Source: Sutcliffiella horikoshii (lineage in GTDB: Bacteria; Bacillota; Bacilli; Bacillales; Bacillaceae_I). Taken from it: a stretch of DNA of 64,000 nucleotides. Positions within the stretch are counted from its first letter, which is position 1. Each line of letters begins with the position of its first letter. Below, piece by piece: positions 16,797 through 25,305 of the stretch. Where the stretch lies: contig KV440964.1 in the NCBI GenBank assembly GCA_001636495.1, positions 4,170,666 to 4,234,665 of the forward strand, written 5' to 3'. The notes beneath the pieces are model-generated. The model saw only the letters and a program-made list of their open reading frames with translations, searched no databases and had not been told where the DNA came from. Made by a program: the position numbers and the translations under genes.

Positions 16797-16890
16797 ATAA
16801 AAAAACTCCTGACTTTCAAGGTTGGAAGGTATTTATATTTAAACTGAAAGAATTTGTTTGTTCAATTACTTTAACACTTTACAGGAAGAA

Positions 16891-16912
16891 CGGGCTACGT
16901 AACCTGTCCCCT
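16891..16912. repeat. Half copy of repeat family A
   Basis: GGGCTACGTAACCTGTCCCCTC is a diverged single arm. The 30 bases before it (CACTTTACAGGAAGAACGGG and neighbours) recur almost exactly before the copy near 19420. Confidence 0.5.
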
Positions 16913-16921
16913 CAAGTCATT

Positions 16922-17377
16922 TTAATCCTCCATTACTTTCACTACTAAACCTTCAATACTCATAATTTCAGCTGTCTCATCCTGATTTTGCGGATAAATG
17001 AAACACTGCTTCTCATGGGAAGATGTAGCCATCCAAACTTCTCCATTTTTGAAAAAAGATAAGTCTTCGGGTAAAGATGGCATTTCAAATTCAAACAGGG
17101 AATCTGCCATATTTTTTAAAATGGTTTTTGCATGCTCGTCCGCTTTGAAATAATAAACATCTGCTGTAAATCCGTCGCCTAAAATAGTACTTGCCCATTC
17201 TGATTCTTTCTTCATTACTTTAAAAGAGTCTTTGAAAACTTTTAAAGTATCCGGCAAATCACCGATAATGCCCATATCTGTTCTAATTACAAGATGAAAC
17301 TCGTCGCACACTTCAAAGCAAACATCTATTAGGTCGTGAAACACTTTACTTTTTGGGTTTTTATTAATACTTAACAT
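16922..17377 (-). CDS. Probable immunity protein of the SAR2788-type toxin
   Basis: 151 residues, soluble mixed alpha/beta (FHLVIRTDMGIIGDLPDTLK; ADVYYFKADEHAKTILKNMA; SIEGLVVKVMED). The ATG at 17377 follows GGAGGA. It lies directly behind the toxin gene on the same strand, the normal place for the immunity gene. I do not recognise its family; the role is inferred from position. Confidence 0.6.
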   Translation of the reverse strand: MLSINKNPKSKVFHDLIDVCFEVCDEFHLVIRTDMGIIGDLPDTLKVFKDSFKVMKKESEWASTILGDGFTADVYYFKADEHAKTILKNMADSLFEFEMPSLPEDLSFFKNGEVWMATSSHEKQCFIYPQNQDETAEIMSIEGLVVKVMED

Positions 17378-17425
17378 ATCTTCCTCCACAACAAACTTAT
17401 TTCTAAGTATAAAAACTAAAGATTA

Positions 17426-18283
17426 TTAGTTAGCTTGGCCATAGAAAGCATGAGCAGATTCCATTCTAATAGACTTTCCATTTTTATCATAACCACTAAT
17501 GGGATGGTAATGCCAAACCATATTCTTACCATTAGAGATTTCAGGAGCTGTAACTTTACCAATAGGGCTTGCTCCTTTAGCAACAGCTTGAGCATTAGTC
17601 TTTGATGTAGACCATGTGTTTTGTTTATTTCTTAATCGACTCTCTGCTTTTGATTTTGAAAGGCCACTACTAATGTGTAATTTCCCACCATTTATAGTAG
17701 CTATATAATGATTGTATTTCTTGTTCTTTTCATTATTAATAAAAGTATTTACTTCAATATACGTTAACCCACCAATTAATACGACTGATCCTGCAGCATA
17801 CAATGCAGCAATTGCCTTTGCAGATAAAGAAATGCCCCATGGGATTGCTATTACAATTGTAGGAGATGCGATAGAAGAATTATATTGATATTCTTTGCCT
17901 GTTGCTAGATCAGTATATTTAGCCACTAAACCTCTTTCATCTAAGCTTTCGATTACTAATGAGTAGCTTCTTACTTCATTAAATTCTTCTTGCACAGTTA
18001 CATTCATAGTATTATTACCTGGTTCAAAATCTACAATTGTAGTTACTTCTTCGGAATTCTCATCGTCTTCATTAACAACAGAAACTTCAAAGCTTACTTT
18101 GTCAGCAGTATATTCTAGATCCAGCAATTCTATGTTTTCTTCGATCAAAAGGTCTTCAAATATGTCAATAGATTCTTTAAGAATATGAGAATTTGCGCTG
18201 ACATTATTAAGTGGGTATACCAAGGTGAATACTAAAGTAGTAATTATTAATGTTATTATACTTTTATTGATTTTTTTATTCAT
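17426..18283 (-). CDS. SAR2788-family putative secreted toxin
   Basis: 285 residues: a signal peptide (IITTLVFTLVYPLNNVSA), an acidic beta-rich region (VSFEVSVVNEDDENSEEVTT ...), a hydrophobic segment around residues 145-180 (IVIAIPWGISLSAKAIAALY; GSVVLIGGLTYIEV) and a C-terminal basic domain with NMVWHYHPISGYDKNG and AHAFYG, which resembles a small His-dependent nuclease toxin tip. This matches the layout of SAR2788-type putative toxins. The start overlaps the end of the subtilase gene, so the two are translationally coupled; the subtilase may process it (inference). Confidence 0.75.
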   Translation of the reverse strand: MNKKINKSIITLIITTLVFTLVYPLNNVSANSHILKESIDIFEDLLIEENIELLDLEYTADKVSFEVSVVNEDDENSEEVTTIVDFEPGNNTMNVTVQEEFNEVRSYSLVIESLDERGLVAKYTDLATGKEYQYNSSIASPTIVIAIPWGISLSAKAIAALYAAGSVVLIGGLTYIEVNTFINNEKNKKYNHYIATINGGKLHISSGLSKSKAESRLRNKQNTWSTSKTNAQAVAKGASPIGKVTAPEISNGKNMVWHYHPISGYDKNGKSIRMESAHAFYGQAN

Positions 18284-19127
18284 TATTTAAATCTCCTGTT
18301 TTTAGTAATTTATTATTTTCTCTTTTGATGTTTTCAATCGACCACATGTGATTTATTGAAATAATCCCTGTTATGTATGCAGCAGCTAATGAAGCACCGC
18401 TTTCTACAGCAACTAAACCTTGGTTTTTCATCACTACAATTTCTTCGCCCGGAGCATAAACATCAATTTTTCCTTTAGAATTAAATTTACTTTTACCCAT
18501 AGACCGATTAATACTACCAACAGAAACAACATTCTCATAGCGGGCAGGATAATCTGGACTTAGCCCATAATTATTTCCGGCTGACGCAACAATTGTAATA
18601 TCATTTTTTACTGCCTCATCGACAATATCCTTTAATTCACGAAGATCATGACTAAATCCAAAACTAATATTTATTATGTCGACTCTGTTTTCAATACTCC
18701 ATCTTATACCTTCTACGACATGGTCAATTTGACCGCTTCCTTCATCATCAATTACCTTCACATCATAAATTTCCACATAAGGATTTATGCCACGAATAGT
18801 ATATTCATTTTCCTCAGCTGCAATTATACTAGCAACACTCGTTCCATGACCTAGATTGTCTTTAGTTTCAGATGTTTTTGTAATTGCGTTATATTTCCGA
18901 GTTACTTTTCCTTTTAACAAACCATTTTCATCATCAATTCCACTATCAAGTATTGCAATTTTTTTAAGTTCTTGTGCCTTCTTAATCGAATACTCTTGAT
19001 TTTTAAAGATTGAACATAAACCCCAATTAACTGCGCAATCTGTATCCCTAATAGATAAGTTTGTTTCTTTATGTGTGCTACAGCTAGTTAAAGACAATAT
19101 AAGAAGAAAAGAGATTAATACTTTCAT
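18276..19127 (-). CDS. Subtilase (S8) lipoprotein paired with the toxin
   Basis: 283 residues with a short lipoprotein signal (LISFLLILSLTSC) and almost no propeptide. The catalytic set is present: D61 (AILDSGID), H94 (LGHGTSVAS), N185 (SAGNNYG) and S246 in SGASLAAAYITG, where the usual GTS is GAS. The ATG at 19127 follows AGGTGG; a GTG at 19136 is less likely. A paralogue with the same gene order lies at 62776. Anchored outside the membrane it could cut or release the co-encoded toxin; this is inference. Confidence 0.85.
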   Translation of the reverse strand: MKVLISFLLILSLTSCSTHKETNLSIRDTDCAVNWGLCSIFKNQEYSIKKAQELKKIAILDSGIDDENGLLKGKVTRKYNAITKTSETKDNLGHGTSVASIIAAEENEYTIRGINPYVEIYDVKVIDDEGSGQIDHVVEGIRWSIENRVDIINISFGFSHDLRELKDIVDEAVKNDITIVASAGNNYGLSPDYPARYENVVSVGSINRSMGKSKFNSKGKIDVYAPGEEIVVMKNQGLVAVESGASLAAAYITGIISINHMWSIENIKRENNKLLKTGDLNNE

Positions 19128-19261
19128 ATGTTCCACCTAGTAAATTTTAAATTTAAATTAACCGAAGCGCCTATCGAGCCTGAAGTTTCAACAATAAATA
19201 TACCACCTCACCTTACGTCCTTTTAAAACACTAATGCTCTTTTAATGATATAAGGCAAATC

Positions 19262-19294
19262 TTAACTAAACCTTAACTAAACCTTAAATCAAAC
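19262..19294. repeat. Three direct repeats with an 11-base period
   Basis: TTAACTAAACC occurs twice in a row, followed by TTAAATCAAAC. The 11-base phase is that of binding sites for OmpR/PhoP-type response regulators (PhoP boxes are TTAACA-like at this spacing). It lies 135 bases upstream of the subtilase start. Confidence 0.5.
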
Positions 19295-19306
19295 ATAAAT
19301 TATTTG

Positions 19307-19444
19307 AAGAAGCTACAGGCGTTGGCCTGTAGCTTTTATATCATTTTCCAATTCTTCTATATCTAATATCCACTTATCTATTTGTTCGTTCAATCACTTT
19401 AACACTTTACAGGAAGAACGGGACACCGCACCTGTCCCTTCAAC
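19307..19444 (-). pseudogene. Deleted copy of the 16581-16912 segment
   Basis: Positions 19307-19383 match 16576-16650 (hairpin plus C-terminal codons of the small helical protein) and 19380-19444 match 16856-16916 (upstream region plus half repeat). The roughly 205 bases in between are missing, so the gene copy has no start. The hairpin at 19311-19338 (GCTACAGGC/GCCTGTAGC) with TTTTA could still end transcription on the plus strand. Confidence 0.7.
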
Positions 19445-19611
19445 CCAAAATATTCTTGTAGGAATACATATTGTCAGCTGTGTAAAAAAATGCTAGATTT
19501 TTGTTGTATATGGAATTTGTTGCTAGGATATGCTGTTTCGGATCGATTACCGCGGAATTGATAGAAACTTCATATAAATTTTTTACAATATTTGATTGGG
19601 GGATTATTGGG

Positions 19612-20133
19612 ATGGGAAAAAGAATTTCTTTAGTCATGACAAGCTTTGTATTGGCACTAGGTATTTTTAATTTCTCTGGAACGTCTGTAAGTGCGGCAAG
19701 CAATACAAACACGGTGAATATGCCGACTGGTTATGGTTCACTTACTTCTAACGCATGGAGATCAAGTCTTACTATCAGTGGGAATACGTATCAGTTTCAG
19801 TATCAAACATCTGCCATTTACAATGGTACGAAATCTGTGGATTGGATCAGAACGAGCTGGGAAGCATGTGCATCCTTAAGAAACAGTGCCTCCATGTCTA
19901 TCGGCATCCAAGCTAATGGTGTATCTGCTAGTTCCAGCAGCACATGGCAAAATGTTTGTCAGGGTACATACTGGCAGAACTCAAATGGTGCTAAAGGTGC
20001 TTATTCTGAAAGAAGAAATGCTGTTATCAAGCCAAGTGCTGATTACAGAAGCGGTACAGTAAGCATTCAAAACGAAGCAAAAGTGAAAGTGGTCGGGGAT
20101 GCGAGATCTTGGTCCGTAAACGCATCTGTTTAA
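19612..20133 (+). CDS. Secreted protein, possible bacteriocin or effector
   Basis: 173 residues with a Sec signal peptide (MTSFVLALGIFNFSGTSVSA). The mature part is beta-rich, high in Ser, Asn, Trp and Tyr (NTYQFQYQTSAIYNGT; WIRTSWEACASLRNS; WQNVCQGTYWQNSNG), with two cysteines that could form a disulfide. No family is recognised. The start at 19612 follows GGGGGATTATTGGG; longer frames upstream lack a signal. It heads an operon with a lipoprotein and a MacB-like ABC transporter, separated by a hairpin, a layout seen in lactococcin-972-like bacteriocin loci. Confidence 0.7.
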   Translation: MGKRISLVMTSFVLALGIFNFSGTSVSAASNTNTVNMPTGYGSLTSNAWRSSLTISGNTYQFQYQTSAIYNGTKSVDWIRTSWEACASLRNSASMSIGIQANGVSASSSSTWQNVCQGTYWQNSNGAKGAYSERRNAVIKPSADYRSGTVSIQNEAKVKVVGDARSWSVNASV

Positions 20134-20162
20134 ACTATTAATCTAATAAACACATTTAAGGT

Positions 20163-20200
20163 AGGAGCTTGGTTCACCATGCTGAACCAGGCTCCTTTTT
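20163..20200 (+). terminator. Terminator or attenuator inside the ABC operon
   Basis: AGGAGCTTGGTTCA pairs with TGAACCAGGCTCCT around CCATGC, followed by TTTTT. It would let the secreted-protein gene be made in excess over the transporter genes. Confidence 0.85.
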
Positions 20201-20218
20201 ATATGGAGGTAGGAAAAA

Positions 20219-21100
20219 GTGAAAAAGCATATGTTCCTTTGGTTCCTTCTTGCTGCATTATTAACAGGTTGTAATTTTGCTTCCACCGATTCCGTTGAGC
20301 GAAAAGGCTGCAGTGGAGAGGATTGCCTACTTGTCTATGATGGCGTGGAATATCAGAAGTTTGACACCGAATTGCAGGCAAGAACCGGCAAAATCGCTGA
20401 AACAGAAAATGAATTTCAATATAGACTTTATAATCATGATGAATATATTACTTCGGGTAATTCCATCACCAATCAATTTCGAATTATGAAAAGAGTAAAC
20501 GAGCAATTAGAAACAGTGTACGAGCATGATGACAACGATGAGGGGATTTTTCCTTTTGCATACATCAATAATCAATACATATTTTCTATCATGGATTATT
20601 CCGAGGAAAACCAACAGTTTGTCGGACTATTTTATTTGAACGAAGAAAATAAACTCGAGAAGTTGCAGACAGCGGTGAATGACCAGACCGAGAAGATCTT
20701 TGGAATCGGTGTATCAGGAAACAACAAGATGTATACCTTACTTTTCGAGAACGGAGTCCAAAATCTTTATGAAACCGACCCTACCCTTTCCACATTCAAG
20801 TTGGTGGCAGAAGAAGTTAATCAAAACATCAGTACCTATCAGGATAAACCCTGTTATGTAAAATCGGAAGCCATATATTGCGGAGATCAACTGCTCAAGG
20901 AGTTAAAAGGCGGAGTAGCTCAGGCATGGGTTCTAGAGGATAAATATATCTTGGCTGTAGATGAAACAGGAAACTACCAACTTATGAAAATTGAATCCGA
21001 CGATATCCTCTTTTCTGGGAAGTCATTCATTGGATTTGAACAAAAATCTTCGGAACTGATTATATTCAGCGAAGGTAAAATGGAGAAAGTGGAGGGATAG
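20219..21100 (+). CDS. Lipoprotein associated with the ABC transporter
   Basis: 293 residues from a GTG with GGAGGTAGG upstream. Lipobox LLTGC near residue 18, then a repetitive beta body with alternating hydrophobic strands (YLFYLNEENKLEKL-like blades) suggesting a propeller or sensor domain, and a cysteine pair in KGCSGEDC. No family recognised. It ends 3 bases before the ATPase gene. It may bind or sense the secreted product (inference). Confidence 0.7.
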   Translation: MKKHMFLWFLLAALLTGCNFASTDSVERKGCSGEDCLLVYDGVEYQKFDTELQARTGKIAETENEFQYRLYNHDEYITSGNSITNQFRIMKRVNEQLETVYEHDDNDEGIFPFAYINNQYIFSIMDYSEENQQFVGLFYLNEENKLEKLQTAVNDQTEKIFGIGVSGNNKMYTLLFENGVQNLYETDPTLSTFKLVAEEVNQNISTYQDKPCYVKSEAIYCGDQLLKELKGGVAQAWVLEDKYILAVDETGNYQLMKIESDDILFSGKSFIGFEQKSSELIIFSEGKMEKVEG

Positions 21101-21103
21101 GAC

Positions 21104-21724
21104 TTGGAAACCAAGCTTGAGCTCAAAGGCATCACGAAACATTTCAAGCATTCCGTTTTATCGGACTGTCATTTCGTTTTCCGCGAAACAGGGCTGTATG
21201 CTATTTACGGAATCAGTGGAAGCGGAAAATCCACCTTATTGAACATCATTGCGGGCTTTGAGACCCCTGACGGCGGTGAGATTCTCTCCAATTATAATGG
21301 ATTGGAATATGTCATGCAGGATCATATGCTCCTGACCAATGTAACCGTGAAAGAAAACCTCTACATTAAGCTGAATGTGTCAGACAAGCCGACAAGTGCG
21401 TACGATGCGGTCATCCAGAAGGTGTGCAAACAACTTAGGATCGAAAAGCTGATTGACGAGAAAGTGTCTGTCCTCTCAGGCGGAGAGAAGCAAAGGGTTT
21501 CCTTGGCAAGGGCGCTGATTAACACGCCGGATATCATCCTTTTGGACGAGCCTACCTCCAGCATTGACCATGAACTGAAAATAGAATTAATTCAATTACT
21601 ATTGGAACTTTCGAAGGAACATCTCATCATTGTCACCACCCATGATCCTCTCATAAAGGAACATGCAGATACCACGCTATTCCTAGAAAGAGGGACCGTA
21701 TATGAACAAGAAGTTAGTCGTTGA
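21104..21724 (+). CDS. ABC transporter ATP-binding protein (MacB/LolD type)
   Basis: 206 residues. Walker A GISGSGKST (36-44), Q-loop VMQDHMLL, signature LSGGEKQRVSLARAL, Walker B IILLDEP followed by TSSID, and H-loop VTTHD. The small size and the FtsX-type partner place it in the MacB/LolD class, which uses ATP to drive an extracytoplasmic mechanism rather than import. It starts at TTG (21104) after GGAGGGATAGGAC and overlaps the permease gene by 23 bases. Confidence 0.93.
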   Translation: METKLELKGITKHFKHSVLSDCHFVFRETGLYAIYGISGSGKSTLLNIIAGFETPDGGEILSNYNGLEYVMQDHMLLTNVTVKENLYIKLNVSDKPTSAYDAVIQKVCKQLRIEKLIDEKVSVLSGGEKQRVSLARALINTPDIILLDEPTSSIDHELKIELIQLLLELSKEHLIIVTTHDPLIKEHADTTLFLERGTVYEQEVSR

Positions 21725-22889
21725 TATTTTACGCAAGAAGACGCATCACTTTCTCAACATTTCATTGGTGATCATGATCATCTCCTTGACGATGTTAAAC
21801 TTCATGTCTTCTTACTTGATCAATCAATATGAAATGATCAACCGGGATTACTTAAACAATAATAATGTCAAGGTCCTCCATATCAACGGAAAGGCAAACG
21901 GCTCAAGCTCCATCGTCCCATCCGACAGTGAGGCCATCAATGATTTACTGAATACAGAAGCTTTGTCAGAAAAGGCACAGGCCTATCCTGTTTATAACCT
22001 CCCTACCATTTTCGATGAAAAGATGGAAGTCGGCTATTCGGTTATGGGTGTCAGCGAAGAACTTGCCTTCTTAGTTGGCGAAGATTGCACCTTGAAAGAG
22101 AACAGCATCTGTATACAAGGACAAGCACAGGACCAGATGGAACTCAACATCCCCATTGTCGAGGAAAAGGACGGCGGATACTCTTCGGAGAATGTGAAAC
22201 TTGTGACCATGAACGCAGAATCCGGGGCAACCAGTGAAAACTCCATCCTCCTTCATTCCATTCCTGACAACAACCAGGCCTATATGAATGAAGGTCAGGC
22301 ACTCGCCATCTTGGCAGACATGTTCGAGGAATCCAACAACAGCTTTGACTTTATTAAAGAAACCCAGCTAGATAAAGTGATTGTCTATGTAAAAGACACG
22401 AAGGATGTAGACACCGTCGGGAAGCTCCTGAAGGAAGAAGGCTACTTCACCAGCTATACCTTCAACAGCTTTGAGAACTTTTCTGTTAACATCAGCTCGA
22501 TGAATATGATTCTGGTCATCCTAGGCAGCATCTTTGTCCTGACATCCATCGTGACGGCCGTCTTGCTATTAATTAATTTCATTCGCATCCAAAAGAAAGA
22601 AATTGCCATCCTAAAGCTAAACGGTTACGCGACAAAGGACGTCATCAGCATTTACACCAAGCTTGTCATCAACACCCTGCAGAAAGTATTTATCCTTACC
22701 ATGGCTCTCTTTCTCATCAGCTTCCTGATTGAAGTCATGCCCATTACGTTCACCCATTTCATCCTGATTGCCGGAATGAACATTCTTATCCTCCTGTTGA
22801 CCGTACTACTCGTCTACGTCATGGGAATCAAGAAGATCGGCCAATTGGAAATGATGGAACTGTTGAAGAATGGGAAGGAATTTGAATAG
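21702..22889 (+). CDS. FtsX-like ABC transporter permease
   Basis: 395 residues with the MacB-type topology: one N-terminal membrane helix (about 18-38), a large outside domain (about 40-265) with one cysteine pair (EDCTLKENSIC), then three helices (MILVILGSIFVLTSIVTAVL; VFILTMALFLISFLIEVMP; LIAGMNILILLLTVLLVYVM) with the cytosolic coupling segment KKEIAILKLNGYATKDV between them. It works with the ATPase just upstream, for export or for self-protection against the secreted product. Confidence 0.88.
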   Translation: MNKKLVVDILRKKTHHFLNISLVIMIISLTMLNFMSSYLINQYEMINRDYLNNNNVKVLHINGKANGSSSIVPSDSEAINDLLNTEALSEKAQAYPVYNLPTIFDEKMEVGYSVMGVSEELAFLVGEDCTLKENSICIQGQAQDQMELNIPIVEEKDGGYSSENVKLVTMNAESGATSENSILLHSIPDNNQAYMNEGQALAILADMFEESNNSFDFIKETQLDKVIVYVKDTKDVDTVGKLLKEEGYFTSYTFNSFENFSVNISSMNMILVILGSIFVLTSIVTAVLLLINFIRIQKKEIAILKLNGYATKDVISIYTKLVINTLQKVFILTMALFLISFLIEVMPITFTHFILIAGMNILILLLTVLLVYVMGIKKIGQLEMMELLKNGKEFE

Positions 22890-22925
22890 AGAGTAACGGG
22901 GTTTTCCCCTGAAATGCCGAAAAAG

Positions 22926-22945
22926 CTACAGGCTTTGATCTGTAG
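22926..22945 (+). terminator. Weak terminator after the permease gene
   Basis: CTACAG and CTGTAG form a 6-bp stem followed by TTTTTT. Confidence 0.55.
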
Positions 22946-22957
22946 TTTTTTATTGCT

Positions 22958-23260
22958 TTAATATAAGAAAAAGAAAGAAACAAAGCATCCAATAAATATA
23001 GAACATGATGCAAGGAAAAAAGGATTGATGTAACTTATCTTTTCTTCATTAGATGATGTAGCAAATCCCCCTAGATTCTGAACAGCTACACTGGCTGCTC
23101 CAAATGTAGAAGCACCACCACTATACGTGATAAAGGCAGCGACAATGCTTGTAATGAATGCCACATTACTAAATCGGAAGTTAAAGAAGTGGGAGATCAT
23201 GTAGATAATACCGAGTAAGACAACTAAGGTTAAGAAAAAATAGAGAAAGAGCTTTTTCAT
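22958..23260 (-). CDS. Small membrane protein, unknown
   Basis: 100 residues with three hydrophobic segments (LFLYFFLTLVVLLGIIYMI; SNVAFITSIVAAFITYSGGA; FFLASCSIFIGCFVSFFFLY) and a loop of Gly/Ala between. AAAGGGG precedes the ATG. No family recognised. Confidence 0.65.
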   Translation of the reverse strand: MKKLFLYFFLTLVVLLGIIYMISHFFNFRFSNVAFITSIVAAFITYSGGASTFGAASVAVQNLGGFATSSNEEKISYINPFFLASCSIFIGCFVSFFFLY

Positions 23261-23334
23261 TTGAATGAACCCCTTTCTAACTGAAGTGATTTAGATTATA
23301 TACGGTTAACAAGTAAAAAAGTTCCATAAAAAAA

Positions 23335-23362
23335 CCATAGCTTATCATATATTGAGCTATGG
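23335..23362 (-). terminator. Terminator downstream of the 42-residue basic protein gene
   Basis: CCATAGCT and AGCTATGG form the stem; on the minus strand it is followed by TTTTTTTATGG. Confidence 0.75.
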
Positions 23363-23401
23363 CAATTTATATAATTTTCTTACTGCATTCAATTTTTCTG
23401 T

Positions 23402-23530
23402 TCACCCAAACATCCCTTTAATAGATTTAATAACCTTTAAAGCTTCTTTGTTCTTTTTCTCCATCTTGGTTGCCCCTTGTAGCCGGGTTAGTTTCTTTGG
23501 TGTCGCCTTCTGTTTTTTGGGTTTTTCCAT
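23402..23530 (-). CDS. Small basic protein (42 residues)
   Basis: The product starts EKPKKQKATPKKLTRLQG and ends IKSIKGMFG, about one third Lys/Arg. AGAAGGGA lies 6 bases before the ATG, and a terminator follows. Unknown function; such peptides may bind nucleic acid. Confidence 0.6.
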   Translation of the reverse strand: MEKPKKQKATPKKLTRLQGATKMEKKNKEALKVIKSIKGMFG

Positions 23531-23601
23531 TTACAATCCCTTCTTTCTTCTAGTAATTTGAAAAGAAATGACGTACTCTTGTCTTTCAATAATCAAAAAC
23601 G

Positions 23602-24168
23602 TTATCTAATCATTTTCCTCGCCGCATTATGAGCACTTCTGTGGAATGGGTTGAACATTCTTTTATCTGGAGGTAGGTAAAGAACTTGGAGGTTATCACC
23701 AAATACAGATTTCTTTAACTGGTACAACTGTTTCAACTCTTTCCTCACTTCTTTGAGATGTACATTCTTTCTGAAAAATGGTCCATTCCCCAGTAGTTTT
23801 TCAATATCAATCAAATCTGTATATATGATTATTTTTGCAGCTCCGGCTCTATGCTTTTCAAAAAATGTCAAAGCAAATATAATCGCCTTAATCTCCGCAT
23901 ACCAAGAAGATAGTTCCTCTTTATACGATGACTGTGAGTACTGCTGTTTTACTATTATCATTCCATTTACTACATAAGAACAAGCTATTCCCATTCCCGT
24001 ATAATCTTCCTCAAGAGAAGCATCGCAATAAACACATAGTGTTTCTTTATCATAGTACTGATCTAGAATCCAAACCTTCAATTCCTCAGTGACCTTTAAA
24101 TGCGCTCGATAATTCTTCCAGAAGTCTACAGGTGCGCCTGCTCTCTTCGTGTTGCTTTTATACCTCAC
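23602..24168 (-). CDS. RNase H-like fold protein
   Basis: About 188 residues from a GTG at 24168 (AAAGGGG upstream; a TTG at 24201 is the alternative). The RNase H core is visible: first strand VYCDASLEEDYTGMGIACSY, catalytic-type E in WYAEIKAIIFAL, D in IIIYTDLIDIEKL and a late helix HRSAHNAARKM where an Asp is usual but His/Asn stand. It may thus be a weak or inactive hydrolase. It lies 36 bases behind the DUF6946-type gene and is probably in one operon with it. Confidence 0.75.
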   Translation of the reverse strand: MRYKSNTKRAGAPVDFWKNYRAHLKVTEELKVWILDQYYDKETLCVYCDASLEEDYTGMGIACSYVVNGMIIVKQQYSQSSYKEELSSWYAEIKAIIFALTFFEKHRAGAAKIIIYTDLIDIEKLLGNGPFFRKNVHLKEVRKELKQLYQLKKSVFGDNLQVLYLPPDKRMFNPFHRSAHNAARKMIR

Positions 24169-24204
24169 AAAACAAGCCCCTTTCTGTAGGGAACATACCA
24201 AATA

Positions 24205-25305
24205 TCATCTTTGCAATCTCATCTCATACGCCTTATCAATAAAAGGAACTATCTGCTCTAACTTATCTACCCACTCCAACCTTATGTAGACTTCCCCATC
24301 AGTTAACTTAGATTTATCAAATTCATCGTAATTTCTACCAAGTAATTCATCTATCTCTTTCTGCATGGTCTTTGCTGTTTCCGTGTGTAGTTTTTTCCCT
24401 AAATGAAGGACAAAGACTACTTTCCTTGCTGAAGTTAAGGTGGCAAATTTAAAGTTTCCTTTTTTACTAACATAACCGATACAATCCGTTCGAATCCCAT
24501 TGTTAAATCGATCATGGGAATCTTCTACTTCTCGAGAGTAAGGGCTTCTCTTATAGAGGTACTCATCAACCTCTCTCGCCAAATCCTTAGCACTTTCTGT
24601 TGGAAAAAGACTAAAGAAATATTCTTTAGATTTAACAATTACCTCAGTCACCCAACAGAAATATAAGTTAATTCCATTTACATCCGCTGGACCAACGACA
24701 TTATTACTCTCTGCTAACAAACCAAACAGCTTAACAAAATCTGAATAGTCTTCAAACCATTTGGATTGCTGACTAAACGAATGAACGAGAAAGAGGGCAT
24801 TCTTCGCATTCACTTTTTTAGCTTCTATTAGTGCAGATGCAGCCCTATGTATGAGTTGATACCTAATATTAAGTACTTCTTCCTCACGCAAGTCCAAAGT
24901 AGTAAGTAAATGCTTTAACCTCTCCCTTTTACCCTTGCTAGGATTTCCTCCCAACCATGACGTAACTGTTTCGCCAAATGGCTCTGACACCTTACCTTCC
25001 ACCATAATCGGTAAAAGCTCGCTTCCAGCCTTTGCAAGCACATACAGATCATTTTGGGAACTTGCATTTCCCCCTGGCAAAGATACCTTATACTCTGGAA
25101 ATCCGTACAGTACCCTTACCTCTTTAAATAAATCCACATCACTCTGTTCAAAAGCTTTTCTTATACTTTCCGGTAATTTGTCTGTTCCATCCCAACTGTT
25201 AGCTAACTCGTAAGCAGAATACCCCACTTTCCATTGCTTTTCAGGATCTGCAAGATGATCTTTCCATGAAATAGCTCCTTTAGAAGGTACAAAGAATTTC
25301 CCCAT
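24205..25305 (-). CDS. DUF6946-type protein with C-terminal DUF5655-like domain
   Basis: 366 residues from an ATG at 25305 with AAAGGAG upstream. The N-terminal half (KFFVPSKGAISWKDHL; LPGGNASSQNDLYVLAKAG; LLPIMVEGKVSEPFG) fits the DUF6946 family; the D-x(n)-EGK arrangement suggests a PD-(D/E)xK-like nuclease core. The last 110 residues (FNNGIRTDCIGYVSKKGNFK; VFVLHLGKKL; VYIRLEWVDKLEQIVPFID) resemble the predicted nucleic-acid/transport domain DUF5655. Its neighbour is an RNase H-like protein, so a role in nucleic-acid defence or repair is possible. Confidence 0.65.
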   Translation of the reverse strand: MGKFFVPSKGAISWKDHLADPEKQWKVGYSAYELANSWDGTDKLPESIRKAFEQSDVDLFKEVRVLYGFPEYKVSLPGGNASSQNDLYVLAKAGSELLPIMVEGKVSEPFGETVTSWLGGNPSKGKRERLKHLLTTLDLREEEVLNIRYQLIHRAASALIEAKKVNAKNALFLVHSFSQQSKWFEDYSDFVKLFGLLAESNNVVGPADVNGINLYFCWVTEVIVKSKEYFFSLFPTESAKDLAREVDEYLYKRSPYSREVEDSHDRFNNGIRTDCIGYVSKKGNFKFATLTSARKVVFVLHLGKKLHTETAKTMQKEIDELLGRNYDEFDKSKLTDGEVYIRLEWVDKLEQIVPFIDKAYEMRLQR

